NCBI GenBank assembly: GCA_018873225.1
Contig: JAEILZ010000009.1
Location: 1,913,501 to 1,977,500 of the forward strand
Source: [Phialemoniopsis] sp. UDSM-2020
Taxonomy: Eukaryota > Ascomycota > Sordariomycetes > Thyridiales > Thyridiaceae
Direction: 5' to 3'
Length of the DNA: 64,000 nt
The notes below the pieces were generated by a model. That model worked only from the letters and a program-made list of their open reading frames with translations, searched no databases and was not told the origin of the DNA. Each line of letters begins with the position of its first letter. Position 1 is the first letter of the stretch. A program made the translations under genes and the position numbers. This document shows positions 21,502 to 33,103 of the stretch, piece after piece.

Positions 21502-22929
21502 CTATCCGTGCTCACTTGGAGATACTGACTCGGTTATATTGATAAGTGTACAAATATCGAATGTGGCGGCGGAGAACCGAGCGTTTCTCACATTTTCTAC
21601 GGGAACCACGGTAACTCCATCGTCAGCATTCCCTTGACAGTGTCTTACACAGAGGTCTCGGGGTTTCTCTTGGTGCTCGTCAACCACTATCGAGTATGCC
21701 TGAGTAAAGAGCCAGAGACTTGTCGAGGGGGGTACTTTTTTGTTCGATAGGTCGAACCATAAACCACAAGTGCAGCTGAGTCTGTTAGCAGTCGGTACAT
21801 TGACAAATGGAGAAAGCATACTAACCATTGTCTCCCACCACATGCCATAGCTTTGCTGCCACTCGGTGCGCACAATGGCATGGGACACTCTTCATATGAC
21901 CGCCAATTTGGTGTGTTGACCAAGATGGCCATTATCAACGAGCACCCCGGTCTTAGCTGAGAAGTTTCAAGAATAACGGTGCCTCGATCTCTTGAGTCAA
22001 CGATTTCGTAGTTTCCAAAGGCGACTTGCCTGCCCAAAGGTCCGTCTTGAAAGTTGTGCTTGATAATAGCAGTGAGGAGCGAATAGTCATATTCCGATGG
22101 CACCGGGAACTTTCGACCCAAGGCGTCTTCGAATAAGATTGGATTCTGAAAGAATGTCCATCTTGTATCTGGAGAAGGTGTTTTTGAGATCCGAGTTGCA
22201 TGGAACGACCTTTGCAACTGCCGATTTGATGCACTAATAAAGTATCCTCAGTATCAGAACGTGCAAAAGTGTAGTTATTACACACTGAATCTCACCCAAC
22301 ATTTGTTTGATGAGTTGCAATGAGTCTTTCTGCTCATTGTTTAGGAAATTATGCACCTGTTCTAACACCGCCGAGTTTCTGGCTAAATTCTGATTCTGTG
22401 TGGCGACGCATGCTTGCACGAGGTCAAGTTGGCCTCCAATGCTCTGGAGGGAATTGGTGGTTTGCACTTGATTCGCCTGAACTGTTTCTGCTGCCAGCTG
22501 CATTCTTTGTATTCCGTGTTCAATAAGAAGGCCATTGATGATCTCAACGTGTAGGTTGAGATACGACTGTAATCTTTGTATGTCGTCTCTCTGTGCGAGC
22601 GGAAACTTGATCTTGTCGATGACCCCTTGAATTGACTTCGAGGTAGCTTGCGTGTCAAAGGATCTGCCATATTTGCGTATTTTTTCCAGAAAATCTTCGA
22701 GCGGGCGCCGACAGCTGAGTGTCGTGTACCTGAGATGTGTAAGGTCTGAGGAGGCGTTTGTCGAAGTCAGTCCGTCGACGCGATCAAGCACGGCCTGGAG
22801 GCATTCTAGCTCGCGGACGAGGTTCTGGTATTCGGTCTTGGAGCCTCCTGCTTCCTTAAGGGACGCGATGATCTCCAAAACCAGCTTGCCCACACCGAGG
22901 AAATCACCAACCGAGAATCCGAACGACAT
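21502..22929 (-). CDS. STAND-type N-terminal plus ubiquitin-like domain protein
   Basis: Exons 22929-22286, 22233-21826 and 21775-21502 join in frame to 441 residues. Residues 1-205 are the all-helical N-terminal module common in fungal NLR/STAND and related proteins (opens MSFGFSVGDFLGVGKLV; CRRPLEDFLEKIRKYG; a long amphipathic coiled segment). After a short linker comes a ubiquitin-like fold of the ULD type (ILFEDALGRKFPVPSEYDY to LRPGCSLIMAIL, about 237-315). The tail has clustered cysteines (CPMPLC, then CCTCGLWF), perhaps a small zinc ribbon. Such proteins form large expanded families in Pezizomycotina and are suspected of signalling or allorecognition roles; none is proven here. Without the two introns the frame breaks after LGEIQ. 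An exact copy of the catabolic-cluster element CGGCTCCGAG lies 48 bases upstream of its ATG. Confidence 0.75.
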
Positions 22930-23529
22930 TTGAGCAAAGTAATGGCGACGAGAGAGCAGAGGTGAACAGACAGAGTCGGCTCCGAGCCTACTTGACTTTT
23001 GGAGAGAGAAAATGGAATAGTCATGACGAGAAAGTGGCTGAATTCATGCCCAATCGCTTGCCATATGTGGTGCTACATCACCTTGGTTGTGATTGGGTGA
23101 CTGTTGAACGGCGAGGCTGACTGTTCGTTCCTTTTTTTGAGGCGCGTAGCCCAGACCGCTCCTGCCTCAAGTGAGGCACTCTCTGGAGCGGACCACGTGT
23201 GCCGTTGTCAGTGTGTCACCTTCCATCCCAAGCCAAGGATTAAGCTTAAATCTTGTGCCGCACTCAACTTCAACTTCTCGCACGCTTCACTCTGAGACTG
23301 AAAAGACACCATTGGACGATCACATTGCATGATGAAAGCATGAAAAGTTTCAAGGAGCACGGAGTGTAAATTAAAAAAGATCTAGTCTACTCCTTTCTAG
23401 GTGTTTTTCTAGGTTCTATAAGGCCCACAGATCTTTGAGATAATAGAAGCGAAAGGCTAAGAAAATAAGAGAAAAGTTTTCCGTGGCTCTCCTTTTTGTC
23501 CCTCTTCAAGTGGCAAGAGACGCGACCGC
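22930..23529. other. Spacer with ULD-gene promoter and 3' region of wall-protein gene
   Basis: This 600-base region contains the promoter of the ULD gene (minus strand) and the 3' flank of the Thr-rich gene. No ORF with support was seen. Confidence 0.5.
22977..22986 (+). promoter_or_regulatory. CGGCTCCGAG element (isolated copy)
   Basis: An exact match to the 10-base core found six times in the three promoters of the catabolic cluster at 40.7-56.2 kb. It lies 48 bases upstream of the ULD-protein ATG. It could be a real site or chance. Confidence 0.35.
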
Positions 23530-24654
23530 TTAGGCAGCGATGATCTCGAGCTCGGTGGTCGAGGAGCCGAGGACGAACTGGCCGGGGGTGCCAAGCTGGA
23601 GGGTGTTGACGCCGAAGATGGTGGCCCAGGTGCGGACAACGGTGGGAGAGTCGGACCAGGCGCAGGTCAGCTTGACGCCAGTGAAGCCACAGACGGCGGG
23701 GGTGTAGCCGGCCTTGCCGTTGAGCTTGGAGACGAAGACGGGGGCCTTGGAGTCACCGTTCTTGGCCTGGACGGGAGCAGTCAGGGAGCCAGAGACCTGG
23801 TTCAGCTGGCCGTTGGGGCCGAAGGAGAAGACGGCGGCCTCGCCGACGTTCTTGGTGAAGCCGAGGGTGCTCAGGACGGTGCCAACGGTGCCGCCGACCT
23901 GCTGGCTGACGAACTGGTTCTTGGTGGGGCCGTTGTTGGAGCGGAGGCGGAACTGGGCGGGGGCGACGACGGCGGTCTGGGTGGCGGTGACGGTGGCGTC
24001 GGTGGTGGTAGTGGTGGTGGACTCGATGCTGGTGCTGGTCGAGACGATGACCTCGGTGGAGACGGTGGTGGTCTCGGCGAAGGAGGCGGTGGTGGACTCG
24101 GTCACGGTGACGGTCGAGGTGGGGGTGGCGGCGGTGATGGTGGTCATGGAGACACCGACACACTCGCAGGCGGTGGAGTAGCGGGCGGCGCCGGAGCAGG
24201 CCGAGGCGTAGGCCGGGATGGTGGGGGCGGCATCCTCACGCTTGCGGAGGGCAGCGGTGACGATGGTCTGGGTGGTGGTCTCGGAGGCGGTCTCCTTGAC
24301 GACGGCGACGTCGGTCGAGAGGAGGGTGGTGGTGGTCAGGGTGGTCTCGGTGGCCGACTCGGTGGAGGTGACCGAGAAGCTCTCGGTGTTGGTGGCCGTG
24401 ACGGTGACGACGGCGGGGGTGACCGTGGTCCTCAGGAAGGCAGCGCAGTCGGCAGCACCATCGCGGGTGGTGTAAGACTTGCCGATGACAGCTGGAGCGG
24501 TTGGGTTAGTTCCCGTTGCAGATCATAAAACGGGGGGCGGCAGTTGTGGTAGAGACTTACCTCGGGCGCAGTTGTCACCACAGCCACGGGCGAAGATGGC
24601 GGGGAGGGAAGCGGACGCCAGGGCAGGGGCCAGGAGCATAAGAGTGGACTTCAT
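23530..24654 (-). CDS. Secreted Thr/Ser-rich cell-surface protein
   Basis: Exons 24654-24561 and 24491-23530 give 351 residues. A signal peptide is clear (MKSTLMLLAPALASASLPA). The mature part begins with Cys-containing sequence (RGCGDNC, DCAAFL), then two long Thr/Ser/Val tracts (about 50-110 and 150-200), separated by RKRE (a Kex2-type dibasic site) and a short Cys cluster (CSGAARYSTACECVG). The C-terminal 140 residues form a globular-looking domain with two cysteines and no GPI signal, ending ELEIIAA. The Thr/Ser tracts should be heavily O-mannosylated. It is probably a cell-wall or extracellular protein; no enzymatic motif is seen. It is divergent from the class III chitin synthase across 2.3 kb. 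Confidence 0.8.
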
Positions 24655-26987
24655 TGTGATGGAGTTGAAGATGGACTTTGAGGTCGGTCTTGATGTTGTG
24701 ATGAAGGACTGGTCTGCGAGTCTTGACTGGAGAGCTGGTGTTGAGCGTGGAGAGCAAGAGGTCTTTTCCTTCACACTGGAGGAAGATCAGAGGAGATTTT
24801 ATATCTCTCACGATGGTCCCGGACGGGGACGTGTTTGCCCACTTCACACGCGAGCAGAGGGTCCGTCAGGCCCCGTCGCCCACGAGGCGTCGTCTAGACT
24901 GGAAGCGCCGTCGTGCGTTGGCCATGCCGTTCAGCGCATGGTCAGCTCCCAAGAGGAGAGCTAGACGAAGCCACAAAGGTCGAAATGAGGCAGCTTGCGC
25001 GAGACTATTCGGATGGATTGGGACAACAAAGACGAGCCAGCATGAGGGCCCGGGAGCCTGGGAGCCGCCAAGCCATGGTGCGATGCGGTAGAAGCGAGTC
25101 TAGATCTCTGGGGCTCAGACGGCGAAGCAAGGGACAGCATGCGGAGCGTCAGAGAGCTTGGAGATGACATGGGGTTTAGGGCGAGCCTCTGGGGCCACTT
25201 TGGGGCTAGCGGCGCTATCCGGCGCTGAGCTGGCCCTTCAGCTCGGGACGATGGCGGGACCTGGCGGAGCCGGGCGAGGCCAAGCGCAGTCCGGAACTGG
25301 CCCTAGCGCCGTCAATAGCTTGTCAAACTATCGTTTTACAGCACAGCTCAACATCAAGCGAATGAGCAAAAAGGTTAAAAAAAAATTAAGATTGTTTGTT
25401 ACGCCCGAGCTTTGACGCCCATAAAGCATCACAAATTGGTGGCGTCTGAGCGGTTCCAGCCGATTCCTCATTGCTCAAAGCAGCAAACGAGCCGCTGCCA
25501 GCGTCCCCAGCCCTACGACTCACCTCGCGCAGGAGCCAATCCGGGCCTTGACAAAGCAAACCCAGCCCTCTTGGCAGAGCGGTAGTTGCCATGATGGCTT
25601 GCTCTTCCTTGATCCAGATCCTCGCCTACCCCTGAGCCGATCCCAACTCGCCATGCCTTTTGCGTTGTACATGTCTCTGGCTCAAACTTGGCATATTGGG
25701 CGACGGCGTCCACAGCTGAGAGCTCAGGCCAGCACCTTGTAAATCCCCAGCATCCCATTCGTCTCCTGTCAGTCGGGCTCTGCCGAAGGGGGTGTAGCAC
25801 TGGTCAGGTACGCAAGCCACTGCAGGTACCTTGCAGGACGAGTGATGAAATCAGGCCAAGCCACTGCAGCAGCCTAATAGTCCGTACGTAAAGGATATTG
25901 ATTTCCTCCGGAGCATTTTTTTTCTTCTTTCCCTCTCTGCAACTTCCTCACCTCTGACCCCAACAGGGAACATCCATGAATGCGAGACTGGAGTGACCTC
26001 GGCATTCACCTCCGCATCTCCACCGATCCCCTCAGAGAGATAACGCGATGAGAGTCTGGATGCCAAAGTTGAAAGCGGGATTTCTATTCTCGCTGTAGTA
26101 GCTCGCATCTTTTGCTCAAAATGGTGCCATGCTGCCCGTGTCGGGGCAGTATCTGCTTCTGGAAGCTACGCGTCGAAAAGATCGTGAAAATTCTGCCTTT
26201 TTCTCCAGCGCTATTTTCGGGCGTCCATAAGCTTAGATAGTGGGACAGTCCGTTCCGCTCGAATTGTGCTGCTGCTCAAAGTCGATGGCTGTGATGGGAA
26301 TTATGTTCTTTCTCCTACTTACACGGGGCGGGCATTCAGGCGCTTCCCATCTGGGTGATTCTGTTGGAGATCACAGAGAGACTGAGCAAGATTACCCGTA
26401 TAACAAACGGTAGATAACCACAGAGGGAGCATGTTTCAACAAGACAAAGGTAATCGCCAGGTGCCCATATCAGGCAAACAATTGATAGCAGTCCATGATG
26501 AATTATCCGTGATTCTAATTTTGGTCGCGTGTTAGTGGAGATAGCCGGATGATTAAAAGGTGGACCGTGCACTGTTACAGGGCTTATCTTATCGGGGCGG
26601 TGCTGACGCCGTTGCTGGAGCAACAACGGCAGGCGCCCGCCAACACCAACAAAGCAAGCGTCAACTTGGAGCCCCTCTGAGCGTGCATCTGACAGCATCA
26701 CAACTCCACCAACTTCTTGGGTTGCTCTTCTCTGCTGGCCTTGTGTATACTTTTGATCAAAAGACAGAGCATCAATTGCATCTCTTTGCGTGTTGTCCAG
26801 CGTCATTTGCAACATAGCAGCCAATCCTCATCTCATCCCAAAGCTTCCGGACAAGCTTTGACCTCATCAACATTCCAGTCCTCCAGCAGGACATACTGAT
26901 CTTCGCAGTGTCGCCGGCGCCCCGGTGTCTGGCCCCATCTACATTCCACGGCATCTCAAACACCTCAAGCTGTCCTGAACAAACAAA
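24655..26987. promoter_or_regulatory. 2.3 kb divergent promoter, wall protein / chitin synthase
   Basis: No gene is supported. A 13-base direct repeat (CAAGCCACTGCAG at 25813-25825 and 25857-25869) and an A-run at 25375-25385 are the only structures noted. CT-rich sequence precedes the chitin synthase start. ORFs here are short and overlap on both strands. Confidence 0.45.
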
Positions 26988-29900
26988 ATGGACCGTCCAG
27001 ACACTCCGTCGCGGCCTCCAGACTACTCTCTGCCATCCTACGACGATGAGCACGATACCCCGACGGGCAGCTCCAACAATCCCGCCGCCATCCGCCTCCT
27101 GACCTCGATGGATGAGCCCGTCTCAGAGCCTCGCCCGTATGTCAAGTTCCCTCCACCAGTTCTAGCTCCATCTCCTTTGTCCATCACCAGGCCGGCTCCC
27201 GCCTCGTCTCCGGTTGCGACGCCAGAGTATCTGTCGCAACTGAAGCAGGCCGAGGAGGGTAAGCCAAAGGCGCATACGCGCGTCAAGTTTGCGGATCTTC
27301 CTGCAGACTCGCCAGCACATCCAGAGCCAGTTGCTCAGCCAGTGAGGCGCAAAGCCATCCCATCTTCAGCTTCAGTTCCAACAACAGCTGTCAAGAGATC
27401 TCCTACAGTCAGACTGCAAAAGAAAAAGAAGCCCGATCATGTCATCGAGGCCGAGATTGTACACTCGCTACCAGTCATCCCGGAGGGACCATCACCCCGA
27501 AAGAGGTCGTTGAAGAAGTCTATCAGCGATCCCATGTCCAAAGGACCACAAGACAAAGTTCAGCCAGGCATCAGAAGCTCACACTCTCTCATCCACAGTA
27601 GCCGACCGAGGGGACGCTCCTACCAGCCGTCCGTCATCTCAGACCACTCTCGCACATCGTCCATCATGGACCCACCGAGCATGCCTCCACCAGACTCTTC
27701 CTACGCCTCATACCGCCCGCGCGGAGAGTCCATATCGCCGACTCGCCCCTGGACGCCCTCTCGGTCAGACTTTAGTCGGCCGCCTCCTTCCTCCGCCCAC
27801 TACGAGCCGTCCGACCTGAACGGCAGCCCACGCCCCGGCACTCCGTCATCCAGATACGGCGGTAGCCCCCGCCGGCCTCTGCCTCCAGCACCGCTCTTCT
27901 CTAACTCGGCAGCGCGGGCTTCGCAGGCTTCCCAGGCCACCTTTGCCGATGATGCGACCGTCTCCATTCCCCTCGAGGATGGTGACGACGTCTTTGGTCC
28001 TGCCAAGTCTGATGCAGGTCGTCACTCGTATGCTAGTGTCTCCGAGGCGACCCTCGAAGAGCAGGACGCAGCCGACGCCGATTTTCACGAGAAGGTCGCC
28101 CACTATGGGCCCGCCCCCGAGGGCCAGCAGGAGCGACGTGGTGTTCGCGCCCCACTGATGAGCCGAAAAGAGGTGACACTTATCAACGGTGAGCTCGTGC
28201 TCGAGTGCAAGATCCCGACCATCCTGTACAGCTTTCTGCCCCGCCGCGACGAGGTCGAGTTTACTCACATGCGCTACACTGCGGTGACGTGTGACCCGGA
28301 TGACTTTGTCGACCGCGGCTACAAGCTCCGACAGAACATTGGCCGCACGGCGCGCGAGACGGAACTGTTCATCTGCATTACCATGTACAACGAGGACGAG
28401 TTTGGGTTCACGCGCACCATGCACGCCGTCATGAAGAACATCTCTCACTTTTGCGCCCGCAACAAGTCACGAACGTGGGGTGAGTTCGGCTGGCAAAAGA
28501 TTGTCGTCTGCATTGTGTCCGACGGACGCGAGAAGATCCACCCACGCACCCTCGACGCGCTGGCCGCTATGGGCGTGTACCAGCACGGCATTGCCAAGAA
28601 CTACGTCAACCAAAAGGCCGTGCAAGCACATGTCTACGAATATACGACGCAGGTTTCGCTCGACTCGGATCTCAAGTTCAAGGGCGCCGAGAAGGGCATC
28701 GTGCCCTGCCAGATGATCTTTTGTCTCAAGGAGCGCAACCAGCGCAAGCTCAACTCGCATCGGTGGTTCTTCAACGCCTTTGGCAAGTCTCTCAACCCCA
28801 ACGTCTGCATTTTGCTTGATGTCGGCACGCGGCCCACTTCCAACTCGCTCTACCACCTCTGGAAGGCCTTTGACACCGACTCTAACGTAGCCGGTGCTTG
28901 TGGTGAGATCAAGGCGATGAAGGGCCGGTTCGGTGCCAACCTTTTGAACCCGCTGGTCGCGTCCCAGAACTTTGAGTACAAGATCTCCAACATTCTGGAC
29001 AAGCCGCTGGAGAGTGTCTTTGGCTACATTACTGTTCTTCCCGGTGCGTTGTCCGCCTACCGGTACCACGCGCTGCAGAACGACGAGACGGGCCACGGTC
29101 CCCTAAGCCAGTACTTCAAGGGAGAGACGCTACACGGTCAACATGCCGATGTGTTTACGGCAAACATGTACCTTGCCGAGGATCGTATTCTCTGCTGGGA
29201 GCTTGTCGCCAAGAGGAACGAGCGATGGGTCTTGAAATACGTCAAGGGCTGCAAGGGTGAAACCGATGTTCCTGGTATGTTGTTCCCCTACATAACATCT
29301 CTTGACATAACTTACTGACAGCATGTAGATACCGTCCCCGAGTTCATTTCGCAGCGCCGAAGATGGCTGAACGGAGCCTTCTTCGCTGCCGTCTACTCGC
29401 TGGTCCACTTCAAGCAGGTCTGGAACACCGACCACACCATCGCCCGCAAGATCCTGCTCCACATCGAGTTCCTCTACCAGTTTCTGCAGCTCCTGTTCAC
29501 CTTCTTCTCGCTCGCCAACTTCTACCTCGCCTTCTACTTTGTCGCTGGTGGTCTTGCTGACCCAATCGTTGATCCATTCCACGGTGGCGGCAAGTACATC
29601 TTCAACATTTTCCGCTACGTTCTCATCCTGCTCATCTCGACCCAATTCATACTGTCTCTCGGCAACCGGCCGCAAGGTGCCAAGAAGCTGTACCTCAGCA
29701 GTATGATCATCTACGGCATCATCATGGCTTATACGACCTTTGCTTGTATCTTCATCATCGTCCGGCAGTTGCTCAATAAGGATGACCCCAACGCCGCGAC
29801 TATGGGCAACAACGTCTTCACCAACCTCATCGTCTCGACCGTATCGACAGTCGGCCTGTACTTCCTCATGTCCTTTATGTACCTTGACCCGTGGCACATG

Positions 29901-30503
29901 TTCACCTCGTCGGCCCAGTACTTTATGCTGCTGCCGTCCTACATCTGCACGCTGCAGGTCTACGCGTTCTGCAACACGCACGACGTGACCTGGGGTACCA
30001 AGGGCGACAACGTCATGAAGACGGATCTTGGTGGAGCGGTCGGCAAGGGTTCTGGTTCCACGGTCGAGCTCGAGATGCCCTCGGAGCAGCTCGACATCGA
30101 CTCTGGGTACGACGAGGCGCTGCGCAACCTGCGGGACCGCGTCGAGGTACCCACGGCCGGGACGTCGGAAGCTCAAATGCAGGAGGACTACTACCGCAGC
30201 GTGCGCACGTACATGGTGGTGTCGTGGATGGTAGCTAACGCGACGCTCGCCATGGCCGTCAGCGAGGCCTACGGCGGCAGCAGTATCGGCGACAACTTCT
30301 ATCTCAGGTTCATCCTGTGGGCCGTCGCGTCGCTGGCACTGTTCCGCGCTATTGGTAGCACGACATTTGCCATTATCAACCTTGTCAATATGGTGGTCGA
30401 GGGCCGGGTGCGGCTGAGCTTGAAGATGCCCAAGTGGGCGGGCGGGTTTGGTGGGAAGGTCAGTGATACTCTGAGTAGTATTGGTAGTAGTGTGAGGAGT
30501 TGA
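26988..30503 (+). CDS. Class III chitin synthase with long disordered N-terminus
   Basis: Exons 26988-29274 and 29329-30503 give 1153 residues. Residues 1 to about 390 are disordered, rich in Pro, Ser and Arg. The catalytic region follows with the chitin synthase signatures: [69 protein letters not shown] and the QRRRW motif right after the intron ([12 protein letters not shown]), then about seven membrane segments. The retained segment [16 protein letters not shown] and the absence of a myosin or division-III extension place it in class III (Neurospora chs-1, Aspergillus chsB group), which is specific to filamentous fungi and needed for polar growth. It polymerises UDP-GlcNAc at the plasma membrane. 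Class III enzymes usually have about 900 residues; the extra length is N-terminal. Start chosen at an ATG in good context (CAAAATGG). Confidence 0.92.
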
Positions 30504-31009
30504 GGGGGAGGCGAAGGGAAGAAGAGGGTTGTTGTGATATCCACTTTGCGTTGTCTTTTTCTGGAAGAAGGAGAAGTTGTTGGGAGTTTTTGTTTTCGGG
30601 TTTCGTGGAATGAAGATCCCTTATTCGAGGGGGATTGGATTAATGATTTGTTGGATGATGGACATGAATGGAGGGTGAATACCTGGGATATGACAGAGAA
30701 GGAACATTCCTGGAAGATCTTGCTGTTGCTACAGACATAGATCATGACGGATGATGTCTTCTCTGAAATGGAAGAGATGGAGAGAGGGAAGGATGAAATG
30801 AAATGTCTGCGAAATGGGGTTTTATTGTACGAGGATATGAAATGAAAAGCATATTTGCTCCTGGACTGAAAACGAGTTGTGTCTACTCTAATCGACTCTG
30901 ACTTTGGCTGATGTTTGGACATGCGGCATTGATGATAAGATCTTCATTATTTCAAGGCTATATGCAATTCTTCTTTTTTCGTCATGGCATATCGTAGTCA
31001 AACAACTTC
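30504..31009. other. Convergent 3' spacer
   Basis: This 506-base tail-to-tail region lies between chitin synthase and the ABC ATPase gene. It has T/G-rich sequence after the chitin synthase stop. No gene is seen. Confidence 0.6.
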
Positions 31010-33103
31010 TCACGCCGCAATGCCGCCCCAGATCTCCCCCCACCGCCTCCGGTCCGTCCTCAGTGGGCCATCCAGGCGTCCGAACCGTGCCGGCTCACCG
31101 GAATTCGCCTCGGGCAGGCAGATCCACTCGCGCACGGCGTCAGGTACCTCCTCGCGGATGTGGCTGATGCACACGAGCGCCTGGTCCGCCGACAGACCCT
31201 TGACCTTGACCTTCCCGCTCTTGGACACCTCGCTCGGCACGACCGCGCCGCCGCAGAGGATCTCTTGCTCTTCTGACTCTCCTTCGGCAGAGAGGACGGT
31301 GGATGTGGACGGGCCAAAGGTCTTCTCCTCGCCGCAAGCTAGGAAGAGCATGCACTTGTCGCGCACGAGCTCGTCCATGCCGCTAAAGGCCTCGTCGAGG
31401 ACGACGACGTCGCAGCCCCTGACCACAGCGCGGACGAAGAGCAGGACGCGCTGGGCCGAGAAGGAGAGCTCGCCGAAGAGGTACTCGCTCGCCCAGGCGA
31501 GGTCGTTTGCTCCTCCTGTGGTGGAGCCGGACCTCGTGAGCGCCGGGTTGAGCTCGTGCTCGAACCAGCGCAGGCAGGCGTCTACTTTTGCGCGCGCGGC
31601 GGCGTCGAGCCTGGGCTTCGCGCGGAAGGTGTCGGCCCACGCGCTCTCGATGATCTGGCGCACCGTCAGGGAGCGGGGCATGTGCTGGTGCACCTCCGGG
31701 CTCGAGTGCCCGACGCGGGCCTGGATGTCCCAGAAGGTCAGGGGCTGCTCGCCGGAGCCGGGCTCGGGCAGGCGGCTGCGGCCGAAGAGGCGGATGGGCA
31801 GGGAGTAGGTCTGCGGGTGGTCGGAGCAGAGCAGCGAGACGACGGTGGTCTTGCCGGAGCCGTTGGGGCCGAAGACGCCCCAGCGCTCGCCGCGGCGGAC
31901 CGTCCAGAAGAGGCCCTTTTGCTCGGCGCCGTTGCGCCGCTGGGTCCAGTTGCCCAGGGCGATCTTGTCGCCGTAGCGGACCTGGCAGCCCTGCATTTCG
32001 ATGATGGGCTCGCCTGTGCTGGGAGCCGCCGCCTCTGAGGTCGGTCCTTTTGGTGCAGAAGCGGATGAGTTACCCGGCATGGCGACCTGCTCCGCCTCGG
32101 CGAACCCTTCGCCCTCGACGCCGGCCTGTGTGAGTACGCGGCCCATCTCGCCGAGCGCGTGCACGGGCATCGTCTCGTCCTCCACGATCCCGCCGCTCTT
32201 GACGCCCCGGACGTACCCCCTCAGACCATCCATGACCGTGTCCCGCGGCCCCATGGCGCCGACCTGGCAGTCGGTCCGTAGGTACATCAGGTGCGTGACC
32301 CACTCGGGCAGGGGGTCCTGCGGGCGGGCGCTCAGCACGAGGCGCGGGCTCGCGCGGTCGGCCATGCCGCGCAGCAGCGGGCTCAGCGAGGCGACGGTCG
32401 GCGGGTCGAGCCCCATGAAGGGCTCGTCGAGGAGCAGGACCTCGGGGCTCGTGAGCAGGGCGCGCGCGATGCGCGCCCTGCGCCCTTGCCCGTTGGACAG
32501 GAAGGACACGGGCAGGTCGAGAAGGGGCGCCAGGCGCAGGTCGCGCACGACGCGCTCCAGCAGGGCCGGGTCGATGCTGCCCTCGGCGGCGTCTTCGCCC
32601 TTGAGCGGATTCAGCTGCGTGTTGCCGAGCAAAAAGTCGCGCAGGCTAAAGTCGGTGATCTCGCGGCGCGACTCGTAGCGCGCGGCGAGGTAGGCCGAGG
32701 TCGCGGGGCCCAGGCCGCCCCCTCCAAAACGCTCGCCGTCGAAGCCGACGTACTGGATGGCGCGGGCGGCGCTCTTGAGGCGGTGCGGCACGGCGTCGGT
32801 GGCGAGGTAGGGGTAGGAGCGGGCCGTGGGCGGCAGGCAGATGTGCTGGCCGCGCAGGATTTGGAGGAATGTGGTCTTGCCGGCGAGCGAGGGGCCGACG
32901 ACGCACCAGTGCTGCGGCGGAGAGGAGGCCGAGGTCTCGGAGGCCAGGTCAAAGGTCAGGTCCGAGAAGAGCGGTGGGTTGGCGTGGCCGGCGGCATCGC
33001 TGGTGCTGGTGCTGATGCTGCTCGGGTGGTGTCTGTAGAAGGTGCCGTTGGCGATGCGCACGATTGGCGGCGCCCGCGAGAGGAGCCTCTGCGTGCGCTG
33101 CAT
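31010..33103 (-). CDS. Soluble twin-ATPase ABC protein (ModF/PhrA-like)
   Basis: A single exon encodes 697 residues. Two ABC ATPase domains are seen and no membrane segments. Domain 1: Walker A GPSLAGKTT (second Gly replaced by Ala), signature FLSNGQ, Walker B LLLDEPFMGLD. Domain 2: Walker A GPNGSGKTT, a degenerate signature SFSAQ, Walker B VVVLDEAFSGMD, and a switch His in CISHIREEVP. It resembles bacterial ModF / photorepair protein PhrA and yeast YDR061W, whose roles are not settled; transport is unlikely without membrane domains. The two ATP sites probably differ in activity. Start taken at the ATG at 33103. The gene is very GC-rich, giving long antisense ORFs that are not genes. It is convergent with chitin synthase and divergent from UMP1. 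Confidence 0.85.
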   Translation of the reverse strand: MQRTQRLLSRAPPIVRIANGTFYRHHPSSISTSTSDAAGHANPPLFSDLTFDLASETSASSPPQHWCVVGPSLAGKTTFLQILRGQHICLPPTARSYPYLATDAVPHRLKSAARAIQYVGFDGERFGGGGLGPATSAYLAARYESRREITDFSLRDFLLGNTQLNPLKGEDAAEGSIDPALLERVVRDLRLAPLLDLPVSFLSNGQGRRARIARALLTSPEVLLLDEPFMGLDPPTVASLSPLLRGMADRASPRLVLSARPQDPLPEWVTHLMYLRTDCQVGAMGPRDTVMDGLRGYVRGVKSGGIVEDETMPVHALGEMGRVLTQAGVEGEGFAEAEQVAMPGNSSASAPKGPTSEAAAPSTGEPIIEMQGCQVRYGDKIALGNWTQRRNGAEQKGLFWTVRRGERWGVFGPNGSGKTTVVSLLCSDHPQTYSLPIRLFGRSRLPEPGSGEQPLTFWDIQARVGHSSPEVHQHMPRSLTVRQIIESAWADTFRAKPRLDAAARAKVDACLRWFEHELNPALTRSGSTTGGANDLAWASEYLFGELSFSAQRVLLFVRAVVRGCDVVVLDEAFSGMDELVRDKCMLFLACGEEKTFGPSTSTVLSAEGESEEQEILCGGAVVPSEVSKSGKVKVKGLSADQALVCISHIREEVPDAVREWICLPEANSGEPARFGRLDGPLRTDRRRWGEIWGGIAA

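Noticed and set aside
12511..31862. More copies of CGG(CT/AG)CCG at 12511, 17133, 31753 and 31855
   Set aside because: All lie within GC-rich coding sequence (GH12, NOP2, ABC) and lack the full CGGCTCCGAG core; expected by composition.
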